DNA of 42,828 nt, taken from NCBI GenBank assembly GCA_016720075.1, contig JADJXW010000014.1:1-42828 (forward strand), given 5' to 3'. Of this stretch, positions 1-7,007 are shown piece by piece. A program made the position numbers and the translations under genes. The stretch comes from Pseudomonadota bacterium. Lineage in GTDB: Bacteria; Pseudomonadota; Gammaproteobacteria; Steroidobacterales; Steroidobacteraceae. Positions within the stretch are counted from its first letter, which is position 1; each line of letters begins with the position of its first letter. The notes beneath the pieces are model-generated. The model saw only the letters and a program-made list of their open reading frames with translations, did no database searches and was not told the DNA's origin.

Positions 1-1404
1 GCCAGCCCGTGAAGGCTCGCCGGCCATGATGCGGTCCAGCACTTCGACCCCGCGCGTCGAGCCGATGCGGCACGGGGTGCACTTGCCGCAGGACTCCACC
101 GCGCAGAACTCCATCGCGTAACGCGCCATGCGCGCCATGTCGACCCGATCGTCGAAGGCCACGATGCCGCCGTGACCCACCAGCGCCCCGATGCCCGTGA
201 AGGCCTCGTAGTCCAGCGGCGTGTCGAAATCCTTCTCGGGGATGTAGGCGCCCAGCGGCCCGCCCACCTGCACCGTGCGGATCGGCAGACCGGACGCCGA
301 GCCGCCACCGAAGTCGTAAAGCAGCTCGCGCAGCGTTACACCGAAGGCCTTTTCCACGAGGCCTCCGTGCCTTATGTTCCCCGCCAACTGGATGGGCAGC
401 GTTCCCCGGGACCTTCCCATGCCGTAGTCGCGGTAGAAGGACGCTCCCTTCTCAGGTGATGGGCAGGCTCGCCAGCGAGATGACGTTGTTGATGACGGTG
501 GGCTGCCCGAACAGACCCTTGATGGCCGGCAGCGGCGGACGGAAGCGCACTTCGGCGCGCTTGCCCTCCAGGCTCTCGAGTAGCGAGGTCTCCTCGCCGC
601 ACACATAGGCACCGGCGCCGACGCGAACCTCCAGTTCGAATTCCCTGCCGCTACCCATCACGTCGCGCCCCAGATTGCCGCGGCTACGCGCAACTGAAAT
701 GGCCTCGCACAGGGTGGCAATGGCATGCGGATACTCAGCGCGCAGGTAGACATAACCCTGCGTCGCACCCACCGCGGTGCCGGCGATCGTCATTCCCTCG
801 ATCAGCGCGAAGGGATCGCCTTCCATCAGCATGCGATCGGAGAACGTGCCGGAGTCACCCTCGTCGGCATTGCACACGACGTACTTCTGCGCTGCCGGCT
901 GCTCGAGCACGGTCTTCCACTTGATGCCCGTGGGAAACGCGGCGCCGCCGCGGCCACGCAAGCCGGAGTCGGCAACTTCCTGGACCACCTGCGCCCCGCC
1001 CGGGACGCTTTGCGCGCACCTTTCCGCTGTAGCCGCCAAGGGCGACGTACTGATCAAGGTCCAATGGATCGCTGATGCCGACGCGCGCGAAGGTGAGGCG
1101 CTCCTGATTCGCGATGTACGGCAGCTTGTCGACGGCACCCACGCACAGCGCGTGCGTTGCGCCCTGGAGCAATCCCGCCTCCAACAGCGCAGGCACCGCA
1201 GATGAAACCACCGGCCCATAGCCGATGCGCTTTCCACCCACCTCCACCTCGATCAATGGCTCGAGCCACACCATGCCGCGCGAGCCCGTACGCACGATGT
1301 ATCGGCGCGCCCTTCGCCCGGGCGGCTGATCGCAGCGCGGCGGCCGTCTGATCGGCGCCAGCGCCAGCGCTGCGGCATCGCGCGAAAATGATCTTCACGC
1401 TCAC
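1..1404 (-). CDS. fdsB: NAD-dependent formate dehydrogenase beta subunit FdsB (NuoF-like), 3'-truncated by window edge and frameshifted
   Basis: The beta subunit passes electrons from the formate-oxidising subunit through FMN and a 4Fe-4S cluster to NAD+. Read across frames, it has the FdsB N-terminal thioredoxin-like part (TGSRGMVWLEPL, KLPYIANQERLTFARVG), then the NuoF FMN/NADH domain (DSGLRGRGGAAFPTG, CNADEGDSGTF, GAGAYVCGEETSLLESLEG) and the cluster motif ESCGKCTPC near 70-100, and it is still open at base 1. The GTG at 1404 overlaps the fdsG stop as GTGA, which suggests translational coupling. The reading frame breaks near 1300, 1022 and 456. A compensated pair of changes near 1370-1390 is possible, because the sequence there reads CRSAGAG where relatives have an Ala/Leu-rich stretch. 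All conserved motifs are intact on either side of each break, so sequencing indels are likelier than decay. The catalytic fdsA is expected just left of the window. Confidence 0.88.
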
Positions 1405-1913
1405 GGGCGCGCCTCCCATTGCTTCAGCAATTCATCGAGGCGTTCCGGCGTTACGCGGCCGTACAGCGTGTCATCGATCATAACCGACGGGCCAGCTGCG
1501 CAGTTGCCGAGGCAGTAGACGGCCTCGAGCGTGAAGGCGCCATCCGCACTGGTGCCGTGGTAATCGGCGCCGATCGAACGCTTCGCATGGGCCTCGGTGG
1601 CTTCGCCATTCATCGCCTGGCACGCCTCTGCGCGGCAAATGCGCACGATGTGGCGACCCGGCCTCTGTGTCCGGAAGTAGTGATAGTAGCTGATCACCCC
1701 GTGGACCTCGGCGCGCGAGAGATTCAGCGACCGGGCGATCCGCGGCACGGCTTCGGCGGGAATGAACCCGAGCTCGCCCTGCAAAGCATGCAGAAGCGGC
1801 AACAGGGGCCCGGGCGTCGCGGCGAACCGCCCGCTCAGGGAATCGACAACTTCCGCCAGCTTGTCTTCGGATCCGGCCATGAATCGATGAACCCTTTGCT
1901 TGATCGGTTGCAT
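1401..1913 (-). CDS. fdsG: NAD-dependent formate dehydrogenase gamma subunit FdsG (NuoE-like)
   Basis: This is the small 2Fe-2S electron-transfer subunit of a soluble NAD-linked formate dehydrogenase, homologous to NuoE of complex I. The 170-aa product has the N-terminal helical part (LLHALQGELGFIP, LSRAEVHGVISYYHYF) and the thioredoxin-like 2Fe-2S domain with paired ligands C-x4-C (CRAEAC) and C-x3-C (CLGNC), the usual NuoE/FdsG pattern. The ATG at 1913 gives full length. A second ATG at 1880 has an AAAGGG about 12 nt upstream and could be the true start. It lies downstream of tupA on the same strand with a 97-bp gap that carries a repeat element, so it may have its own promoter. It overlaps fdsB by 4 bp. 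Identity is firm; the start is less so. Confidence 0.92.
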   Translation of the reverse strand: MQPIKQRVHRFMAGSEDKLAEVVDSLSGRFAATPGPLLPLLHALQGELGFIPAEAVPRIARSLNLSRAEVHGVISYYHYFRTQRPGRHIVRICRAEACQAMNGEATEAHAKRSIGADYHGTSADGAFTLEAVYCLGNCAAGPSVMIDDTLYGRVTPERLDELLKQWEARP

Positions 1914-1931
1914 CGCATTCTGGTGACACCG

Positions 1932-1988
1932 GGCCGCACGTGAAATATGTGGGTCATTTCATATGATCCGCTGTTCATATGTGCGGCC
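1932..1988. promoter_or_regulatory. Inverted repeat plus three 16-bp-spaced ATATG boxes upstream of fdsG
   Basis: In the 97-bp gap between tupA and fdsG, ATATG occurs at 1945-1949, 1961-1965 and 1977-1981, exactly 16 bp apart. The second and third copies extend to TTCATATG. The block is bracketed by the 8-bp inverted repeat GGCCGCAC (1932-1939) and GTGCGGCC (1981-1988). The AT-rich block stands out from the GC-rich surroundings and sits directly upstream of the fdsG start, so an operator/promoter array is likely. The identity of the regulator is unknown (a LysR-type formate regulator or a metal-oxyanion sensor are guesses). A terminator for tupA is less likely because the loop would be 41 nt and no T-run follows. 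Confidence 0.5.
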
Positions 1989-2010
1989 TTGGCTGCCGCA
2001 TGCATCGAGG

Positions 2011-2859
2011 CTACTGCGTGAGACTGGCGTTCGGAAAAAAGAGCTGCTGCCCTTCCACGCGGAATCGCGCGATCTCCTGTTGCCCTTCCGGTGAAAGCAG
2101 GAAGTCGATGAACCTCAGCCCCTCGGCGGACCTGGCTTCAGGATGACGCTCTGGATTGACCAGGATCAGGCTGTACTGGTTGTGAAGCCGCCGGTCGCCT
2201 TCCACCAGCAGGACCAGGCCGGCCTTGTTGAGAAAGCTGATCCACGTCGCCCGATCCGTCAGGATGTAGGCGTCGCTCGCCGCCGCGATGTTCAGCGCCG
2301 GACCCATTCCCTGACCCACCGCGCGATACCATCGATCCGTTGCTGCATTGACTTCGATGCCGGCCTCCTTCCAGAGGCGCAGTTCCGCCTGATGCGTGCC
2401 GGACTTGTCACCCCGCGAGACAAACAGCCGCTGACCGCGCCGTATGGCCTGCAGCGCAGGCAGCACCTCGCGGCCCTTGACGCCCGCGGGATCGGCGGCG
2501 GGACCGACGAGCACGAAATCGTTGTACATGACCAGTTGACGCCTGATCCCGTGCCCCTCTGCCACGAACCTGGCCTCGGCCTCCGGATCGTGCACGAACA
2601 CCACGTCCGCATCGCCCCGCCGCGCGGTCTCCAGCGCCTGGCCCGTGCCCTGCGCGATCACCTTTGCAGTGATGCCGGTGCGCGCCTTCACGATCGGCAG
2701 AAGGTGCGTGAACAATCCCGAATCCTGCGTTGACGTGGTGGAAGCCACCACGATGGATTCTGCTGGTTCCGCGCAAGCTGCGTGTGGCGCAGCCACAAGC
2801 GCTCCCACTGCAAGCATCGCCGCACACCAGAGTCCAGACTGTCGCTTCAGAATTGCCAT
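2011..2859 (-). CDS. tupA: Tungstate-binding periplasmic protein TupA
   Basis: This is the solute-binding protein of a tungstate-selective ABC importer. The 282-aa product starts with a Sec signal peptide (hydrophobic core about residues 12-27, likely cleavage after AACA). It carries the TupA-type oxyanion-binding motif STTSTQDSGLF right after the mature N-terminus, followed by GTGQALETARRGDADVVF and SRGDKSGTHQAEL, which are characteristic of TupA rather than of the molybdate protein ModA. The ATG at 2859 overlaps the tupC stop as TGATG; a GTG one codon earlier (2862) is possible. It sits between a YqeB-like gene and a formate dehydrogenase, and a second formate dehydrogenase of the tungsten-using Fdh1 type lies divergently, which supports tungstate as the cargo. 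Sulfate or molybdate binding cannot be excluded from sequence alone. Confidence 0.92.
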   Translation of the reverse strand: MAILKRQSGLWCAAMLAVGALVAAPHAACAEPAESIVVASTTSTQDSGLFTHLLPIVKARTGITAKVIAQGTGQALETARRGDADVVFVHDPEAEARFVAEGHGIRRQLVMYNDFVLVGPAADPAGVKGREVLPALQAIRRGQRLFVSRGDKSGTHQAELRLWKEAGIEVNAATDRWYRAVGQGMGPALNIAAASDAYILTDRATWISFLNKAGLVLLVEGDRRLHNQYSLILVNPERHPEARSAEGLRFIDFLLSPEGQQEIARFRVEGQQLFFPNASLTQ

Positions 2860-3575
2860 CACAGCACCAATTGACCGGAAATGAATCGCCGGGCTATTTC
2901 AGTGGTGGGGTTTCCAAGCACCTGCGCCACAGGCCCCGTCTCCGCCACTTCACCCCGGTGCAGCAGCACCACGTCGCCGGCAAGGCGCGCTGCCTCGCCC
3001 AGGTCATGCGTGGTCATTACCACCTTGACGCCGCGCGCACTGACCGCGCGCACCAACTCCTCGATGGCCAGCGTCGCCGCGGGATCCAGGCTTGCCGTCG
3101 GTTCATCGAGGAACAGTGCTTCCGGATCGCGCGCCAGAGCGCGCGCCATTGCCAGCCGCTGCCGCTCGCCCCCGGAAAGCCGGGGCGCGGGCCTGTTGGC
3201 CAATGCAGCGAGGCCGACCAGCGACAGCAACTGCCCGGTGCGCTGTTCACGCAGCGGGCGCGGGAAGCCGGAAACATCAAGCGCATATCTAACATTGTCC
3301 GCAACGGAACGGCGCAGCATGACGGGCCGCTGGAACACGAGCGCGGAGCGTCCTGGTGAACCATCGCCGTCCGTGCCCCAGCGGACGGCGCCCGCGGTGG
3401 TGGGCATCAGGCCCATGGCTGCGCGCAGCAGCGTGGTTTTCCCTGATCCGTTCGGACCGATCAGCACGGTGGGCGCGCCGGCTTCCAGGCGCAGCGAGAC
3501 ATTCCGCAAGATGGAGGTGCCGCCGATACTGACGTGCACGCCATCCAGGACGATTGGCAGATGGGTGGTGTTCAA
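2859..3575 (-). CDS. tupC: Tungstate ABC transporter ATP-binding protein TupC
   Basis: This is the cytoplasmic ATPase that powers tungstate import with TupB and TupA. The 238-aa product has the full ABC set in order: Walker A GPNGSGKTT (about residue 41), a Q-loop (VFQRPVMLR), the signature LSGGERQRLAMARAL, Walker B ALFLDEP, a D-loop (SLDP) and an H-loop (TTHD). It is short, with no C-terminal TOBE/molybdate-sensing domain of the kind ModC has. The proposed start is TTG at 3575, four bases after the tupB stop, with no strong Shine-Dalgarno, so translation probably depends on coupling. Its stop overlaps the tupA start. Assignment as tupC rather than another oxyanion ATPase rests on the neighbours. 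Confidence 0.9.
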   Translation of the reverse strand: MNTTHLPIVLDGVHVSIGGTSILRNVSLRLEAGAPTVLIGPNGSGKTTLLRAAMGLMPTTAGAVRWGTDGDGSPGRSALVFQRPVMLRRSVADNVRYALDVSGFPRPLREQRTGQLLSLVGLAALANRPAPRLSGGERQRLAMARALARDPEALFLDEPTASLDPAATLAIEELVRAVSARGVKVVMTTHDLGEAARLAGDVVLLHRGEVAETGPVAQVLGNPTTEIARRFISGQLVL

Positions 3576-3579
3576 GGAA

Positions 3580-4272
3580 TCATTGCTCGAATCTTGCGCC
3601 GACCTGCTTCACCGCCCAGGCCGCCACGTTCACCGCCAGCACAATGCACAGCAGGATCATTCCGAGTCCCATCGCCAGAGGCAGATTCCCCTTGGATGTC
3701 TCCAGCGCGATGGTGGTGGTCATGGTTCGCGTGTAGCCCTCGATGTTGCCGCCCACGATGATGATCGATCCCACCTCCGCCGCGGCGCGCCCGAAGCCCG
3801 CGAGCAGCGCCGTCACCAGCGAAAAGCGCGCATCCCACAGCAGGGTTCGGATGCGGCGCACTGGACCCACGCCCATCGCGGCCAGTTCCTCTCGGTATTC
3901 CTGCCAGAGATCCTCTATGGTCTGCCGCGACAGCGCCGCGATGATGGGCAGCACGAGGATCGTCTGGGTCACCACCATGGCCGACGGAGTGAAGAGCAGT
4001 CCCCATTCGCCCAACGGCCCGGACCGCGACAGCAGCAGGTAGACCGCGAGGCCCACGACCACGGGAGGCAATCCCATCAGCGCATTGAGCATCACGACTA
4101 CGGCCTGCCGACCGGGAAACCGGCTCAGCGCGATGAGCGCGCCCAGCGGGGCCCCCAGCAATGCGGCCAGCAGCGTCGCACCGAGGCTTACTCCCAGGGA
4201 CAGCCCCACGATGGCGTAAAGCGCAGGGTCGCCACTCAGCACCAGAGCCCATGCCGAAGCCTGCTGTTCCAT
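3580..4272 (-). CDS. tupB: Tungstate ABC transporter permease TupB
   Basis: This is the membrane channel of the tungstate importer. The 230-aa product begins MEQQASAWALVLSGDPALYA and contains about five hydrophobic helices. The cytoplasmic EAA-type coupling loop that docks on the ATPase is visible as EYREELAAMGVGPVRRIRTLLWDA, shown here by its key stretch EELAAMGVGP. GRAAAEVGSIIIVGGNIEGYTRTMTTTI, represented by AAAEVGSIIIVGGN, is typical of TupB/WtpB-like permeases. The ATG at 4272 shares its A with the TGA stop of the upstream YqeB-like gene (TGATG), so the two are translationally coupled. The frame stays open far upstream of 4272, but that extension is Arg-rich and overlaps the upstream gene, so it was not used. 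Confidence 0.9.
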   Translation of the reverse strand: MEQQASAWALVLSGDPALYAIVGLSLGVSLGATLLAALLGAPLGALIALSRFPGRQAVVVMLNALMGLPPVVVGLAVYLLLSRSGPLGEWGLLFTPSAMVVTQTILVLPIIAALSRQTIEDLWQEYREELAAMGVGPVRRIRTLLWDARFSLVTALLAGFGRAAAEVGSIIIVGGNIEGYTRTMTTTIALETSKGNLPLAMGLGMILLCIVLAVNVAAWAVKQVGARFEQ

Positions 4273-5081
4273 CACTGTTCCCCGCCGGGCAACGGGGGAA
4301 GCTCGAGCGCGCGCGCCACGCCCGCAGCGACGGCCCAGGGCCGCTCGCCCAAGCCGAAGACTTGCGGCTCCTCGCGCGGATCCACTTCCAGCAGCCGCTG
4401 TCCGGCCGGAACCTGCACGCCATTGCGCGCGACGCCACGCAGATGGCCGGCTATGGGCGCGGCAACGATCCGACCCGCGATTTCGCCTACCGGCTGCCCG
4501 GCGATCACTCGCTCGCCCAGGCGGCACTCGGTGCGCCAAGTACCGGCACAGGGCGATATGGCGAATCGCTCCCGCGTCACTCCCCCAAGCGCCCGAGGAC
4601 CGCCGCTGCGCTGCGCCGCGGGCCGGTCTCGCAGCACCTCACCCATGTGCGCACCCCATTGGGTTTCGATGGCCAGGTGGCAATTGCGCCCTGGCGCATA
4701 GCCCGGGCCCAGGCCAATGACCAGATTCGCGGCAGTGCGCAGGTCCGGTGGCTCCTGATGCCGGCGCATGGTGGCTTCCACGATCACATCGAAGCCGATC
4801 CCTGCAATGAGCAGGTGTTCGGGCAACGTAACCACGGGAATAGCCACTCGCTGCTGCCAGCAGGCCTCGACTCCCGGGATGTCGGGCTGCCAGCTGGCAT
4901 CCACGCCGGCCAGCTGCGACCGGCCTTCGAAGAGCGCATCGGTGAAGGCCATCCCGCGACGGGCATGCGGCGAACTGGCGCGCTCGCTGAGCAGCACGCG
5001 CACGCCGTGCCGGAAAAGTCGATGGGCGATCGCGGAGCCCACGTCACCGCCGCCGATCACCAGTACTTTGCGCTGATCCAT
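4272..5081 (-). CDS. YqeB/EF2563-family molybdenum-hydroxylase maturation-like protein
   Basis: A 269-aa protein with an N-terminal Rossmann nucleotide-binding motif (VLVIGGGDVGSAIAHRL), a short SERASSPHARRGMAF segment and the family's C-terminal barrel-sandwich-like stretch (GRIVAAPIAGHLRG ... GQRLLEVDPRE). These match the YqeB/EF2563 family, described as an accessory of selenium-dependent molybdenum hydroxylases. No molybdenum hydroxylase or selenium gene is visible here. It is instead first in an operon with the tungstate importer and an fds formate dehydrogenase, so a role in tungsten/molybdenum cofactor or cofactor-precursor handling is inferred, not known. The ATG at 5081 places the Rossmann motif at the N-terminus; a GTG at 5129 would add 16 residues. 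The gap to the divergent formate dehydrogenase start (5082-5217) should hold both promoters, but I see no convincing -35/-10 pair. Confidence 0.75.
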   Translation of the reverse strand: MDQRKVLVIGGGDVGSAIAHRLFRHGVRVLLSERASSPHARRGMAFTDALFEGRSQLAGVDASWQPDIPGVEACWQQRVAIPVVTLPEHLLIAGIGFDVIVEATMRRHQEPPDLRTAANLVIGLGPGYAPGRNCHLAIETQWGAHMGEVLRDRPAAQRSGGPRALGGVTRERFAISPCAGTWRTECRLGERVIAGQPVGEIAGRIVAAPIAGHLRGVARNGVQVPAGQRLLEVDPREEPQVFGLGERPWAVAAGVARALELPPLPGGEQ

Positions 5082-5217
5082 GAAGGTGTGCGAATAGCTG
5101 TCGGCGGCATGCTTCGGTGTGGGCGGCACCCCATTCCGGCCAGGGTCCGCATGATATTCTCTCGCAATCCAGATGCCTTGATTTCAGGGCCGCAGAGCCG
5201 TGGGAACCATACACCGA

Positions 5218-7005
5218 ATGAGCACACAAGCCACGCGAAGTGACGCCACCGTTGCCGCCGTATCCGTCGACCAGCTGCGGGGGCGCCTTCGCAAGAAAAG
5301 CCAGCTCAAGGGCCGCCAGCCTGACGCCGCATCCATGGCCGAGGTGCAGACCCTGATCGGTACTGCTCCTCACCGGCGCGACCTGCTTATCGAGAACCTG
5401 CACAAGCTGAACGACCTCTACCGGGGTCTTCACGACCGGCACCTGGTGGCTCTGGGCCGGCAGATGAACATTCCCATGGCCGAAGTCTTCGAGGTGGCCA
5501 CTTTCTACCATCACTTCGAAGTGCTTCGGGATGGGCAGGAGGCCGCTCGACTCACCGTCAGGGTCTGCGACGGCCTCGCCTGCGAACTCAAGGGCGCGCG
5601 CGACCTCCTGGCGCGATTGCCCGCGCTGCTGGGCTCCGACGTGCGCGTGATCGCGGCGCCCTGCGTGGGTCGCTGCGAACAGGCCCCGGTGGCAGTGGTC
5701 GGCCAGGCCCCGGTGGTTTGCGCGAATGCAGGAAATATCCAGGCTGCCGCCTCCCATGGCGCCAACGCGCATCCGGCGCCGCCGGATGACGGCAGCTTCG
5801 ACCCGGCGGCAGCGGGGGCGTCTCCCGTCACGCGTTCGCCCACCGAGGTGTCGCCTGCATACGTGGGGCTGCGTGCCTACCGCGCCCGCGGCGGCTACGA
5901 ACTCGCCACGCGCGTGATGAGCGGCGCGCTGTCGGCCGATGAGATCATCAAGACCCTGTCGGACTCCGGCCTGCGCGGACTGGGTGGGGCTGGCTTTCCC
6001 GCCGGCAGGAAGTGGGGAATCGTGCGCCAGCAGCCCGCGCCGCGGGTCATGGCCGTCAACATCGACGAGGGGGAACCCGGCACGTTCAAGGACCGCACCT
6101 ACCTCGAGCGCGACCCGCACCGCTTCCTCGAGGGGCTGCTGATCGCAGCGCAGGTCGTAGGTACGGAAGCCTGCTACATCTATCTTCGCGACGAGTATCA
6201 CGGCTGCCGGGCCATCCTCGAGCGGGAGCTGACGCGACTTCAGGCCGACCCGCCCTTCCCGCTGCCGCACATCGAACTGCGGCGCGGCGCGGGTGCCTAC
6301 ATCTGCGGCGAGGAATCCGCGATGATCGAGAGCATCGAGGGCAAGCGCGGCGAGCCGCGCATGCGACCGCCGTACATCGCCCAGGTTGGCCTGTTCGGCA
6401 AGCCCACGCTCGAGCACAACTTTGAAACCCTGTATTGGGTGCGGGACATCCTCCAGCGAGGCGCGGGCTGGTTCAGCGGCTTTGGCCGCAATGGCCGCAA
6501 GGGTCTGCGCTCCTTCAGCGTCAGCGGCCGCGTGAAGGAGCCTGGCGTGAAGCTGGCGCCGGCTGGCATCACGCTGCGTGAGCTCGTCGATGAGTTCTGC
6601 GGCGGGATGCAGGAGGGCCACGAACTGTATGCCTACCTGCCGGGCGGAGCCTCGGGTGGCATCCTGCCCGCCACCATGGCGAACCTCCCGCTGGATTTCG
6701 ACACCCTGCAGCCGCACGGATGCTTCATCGGCTCGGCCGCCGTCATCGTTCTGTCGCGAACCGACAAGGCTCGCGATGCGGCGCTGAACATGATGCGCTT
6801 CTTCGAGCACGAGAGCTGCGGCCAGTGCACGCCCTGTCGCGTCGGGACTGGCAAGGCCGCGCAACTGATGAGCGCGGCGAAGTGGGACCACACGACTTTG
6901 GAAGACCTGAATCAGGTGATGATCGATGCTTCGATCTGTGGCCTGGGCCAGGCGGCGCCGAATCCGGTGCGTTGCGTGCAGAAGTATTTTCCGGACGAGG
7001 TCTGA
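5218..7005 (+). CDS. Formate dehydrogenase beta subunit, NuoE-NuoF fusion (Fdh1B type)
   Basis: This diaphorase subunit carries electrons from the formate-oxidising alpha subunit to NAD+. The 595-aa product fuses two domains. A NuoE-like half (to about residue 175) has ligands C-x4-C (CDGLAC) and C-x3-C (CVGRC). A NuoF-like half has the NADH/FMN motifs GLRGLGGAGFPAGRKWG, NIDEGEPGTFKDR and GAGAYICGEESAMIESIEG and the 4Fe-4S motif ESCGQCTPC. A low-complexity Ala/Pro linker at about 180-205 joins them. The same fusion is known from the tungsten formate dehydrogenase 1 of Methylorubrum extorquens. The ATG at 5218 is preceded by GGGAA; a GTG at 5200 would add six residues. It is followed 2 bp later by the alpha-subunit gene. 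Confidence 0.93.
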   Translation: MSTQATRSDATVAAVSVDQLRGRLRKKSQLKGRQPDAASMAEVQTLIGTAPHRRDLLIENLHKLNDLYRGLHDRHLVALGRQMNIPMAEVFEVATFYHHFEVLRDGQEAARLTVRVCDGLACELKGARDLLARLPALLGSDVRVIAAPCVGRCEQAPVAVVGQAPVVCANAGNIQAAASHGANAHPAPPDDGSFDPAAAGASPVTRSPTEVSPAYVGLRAYRARGGYELATRVMSGALSADEIIKTLSDSGLRGLGGAGFPAGRKWGIVRQQPAPRVMAVNIDEGEPGTFKDRTYLERDPHRFLEGLLIAAQVVGTEACYIYLRDEYHGCRAILERELTRLQADPPFPLPHIELRRGAGAYICGEESAMIESIEGKRGEPRMRPPYIAQVGLFGKPTLEHNFETLYWVRDILQRGAGWFSGFGRNGRKGLRSFSVSGRVKEPGVKLAPAGITLRELVDEFCGGMQEGHELYAYLPGGASGGILPATMANLPLDFDTLQPHGCFIGSAAVIVLSRTDKARDAALNMMRFFEHESCGQCTPCRVGTGKAAQLMSAAKWDHTTLEDLNQVMIDASICGLGQAAPNPVRCVQKYFPDEV

Positions 7006-7007
7006 AC

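Noticed and set aside
2881..4701. Long plus-strand open frame (606 codons) opposite tupC, tupB and part of the YqeB-like gene
   Set aside because: It is antisense to well-supported genes, rich in Arg/Ser/His with no domain motif, as expected for shadow frames in GC-rich DNA.
5044..6891. Minus-strand open frame of 615 codons opposite the formate dehydrogenase beta subunit
   Set aside because: The plus strand encodes complete NuoE-NuoF motifs here; the antisense product shows no recognisable motif.
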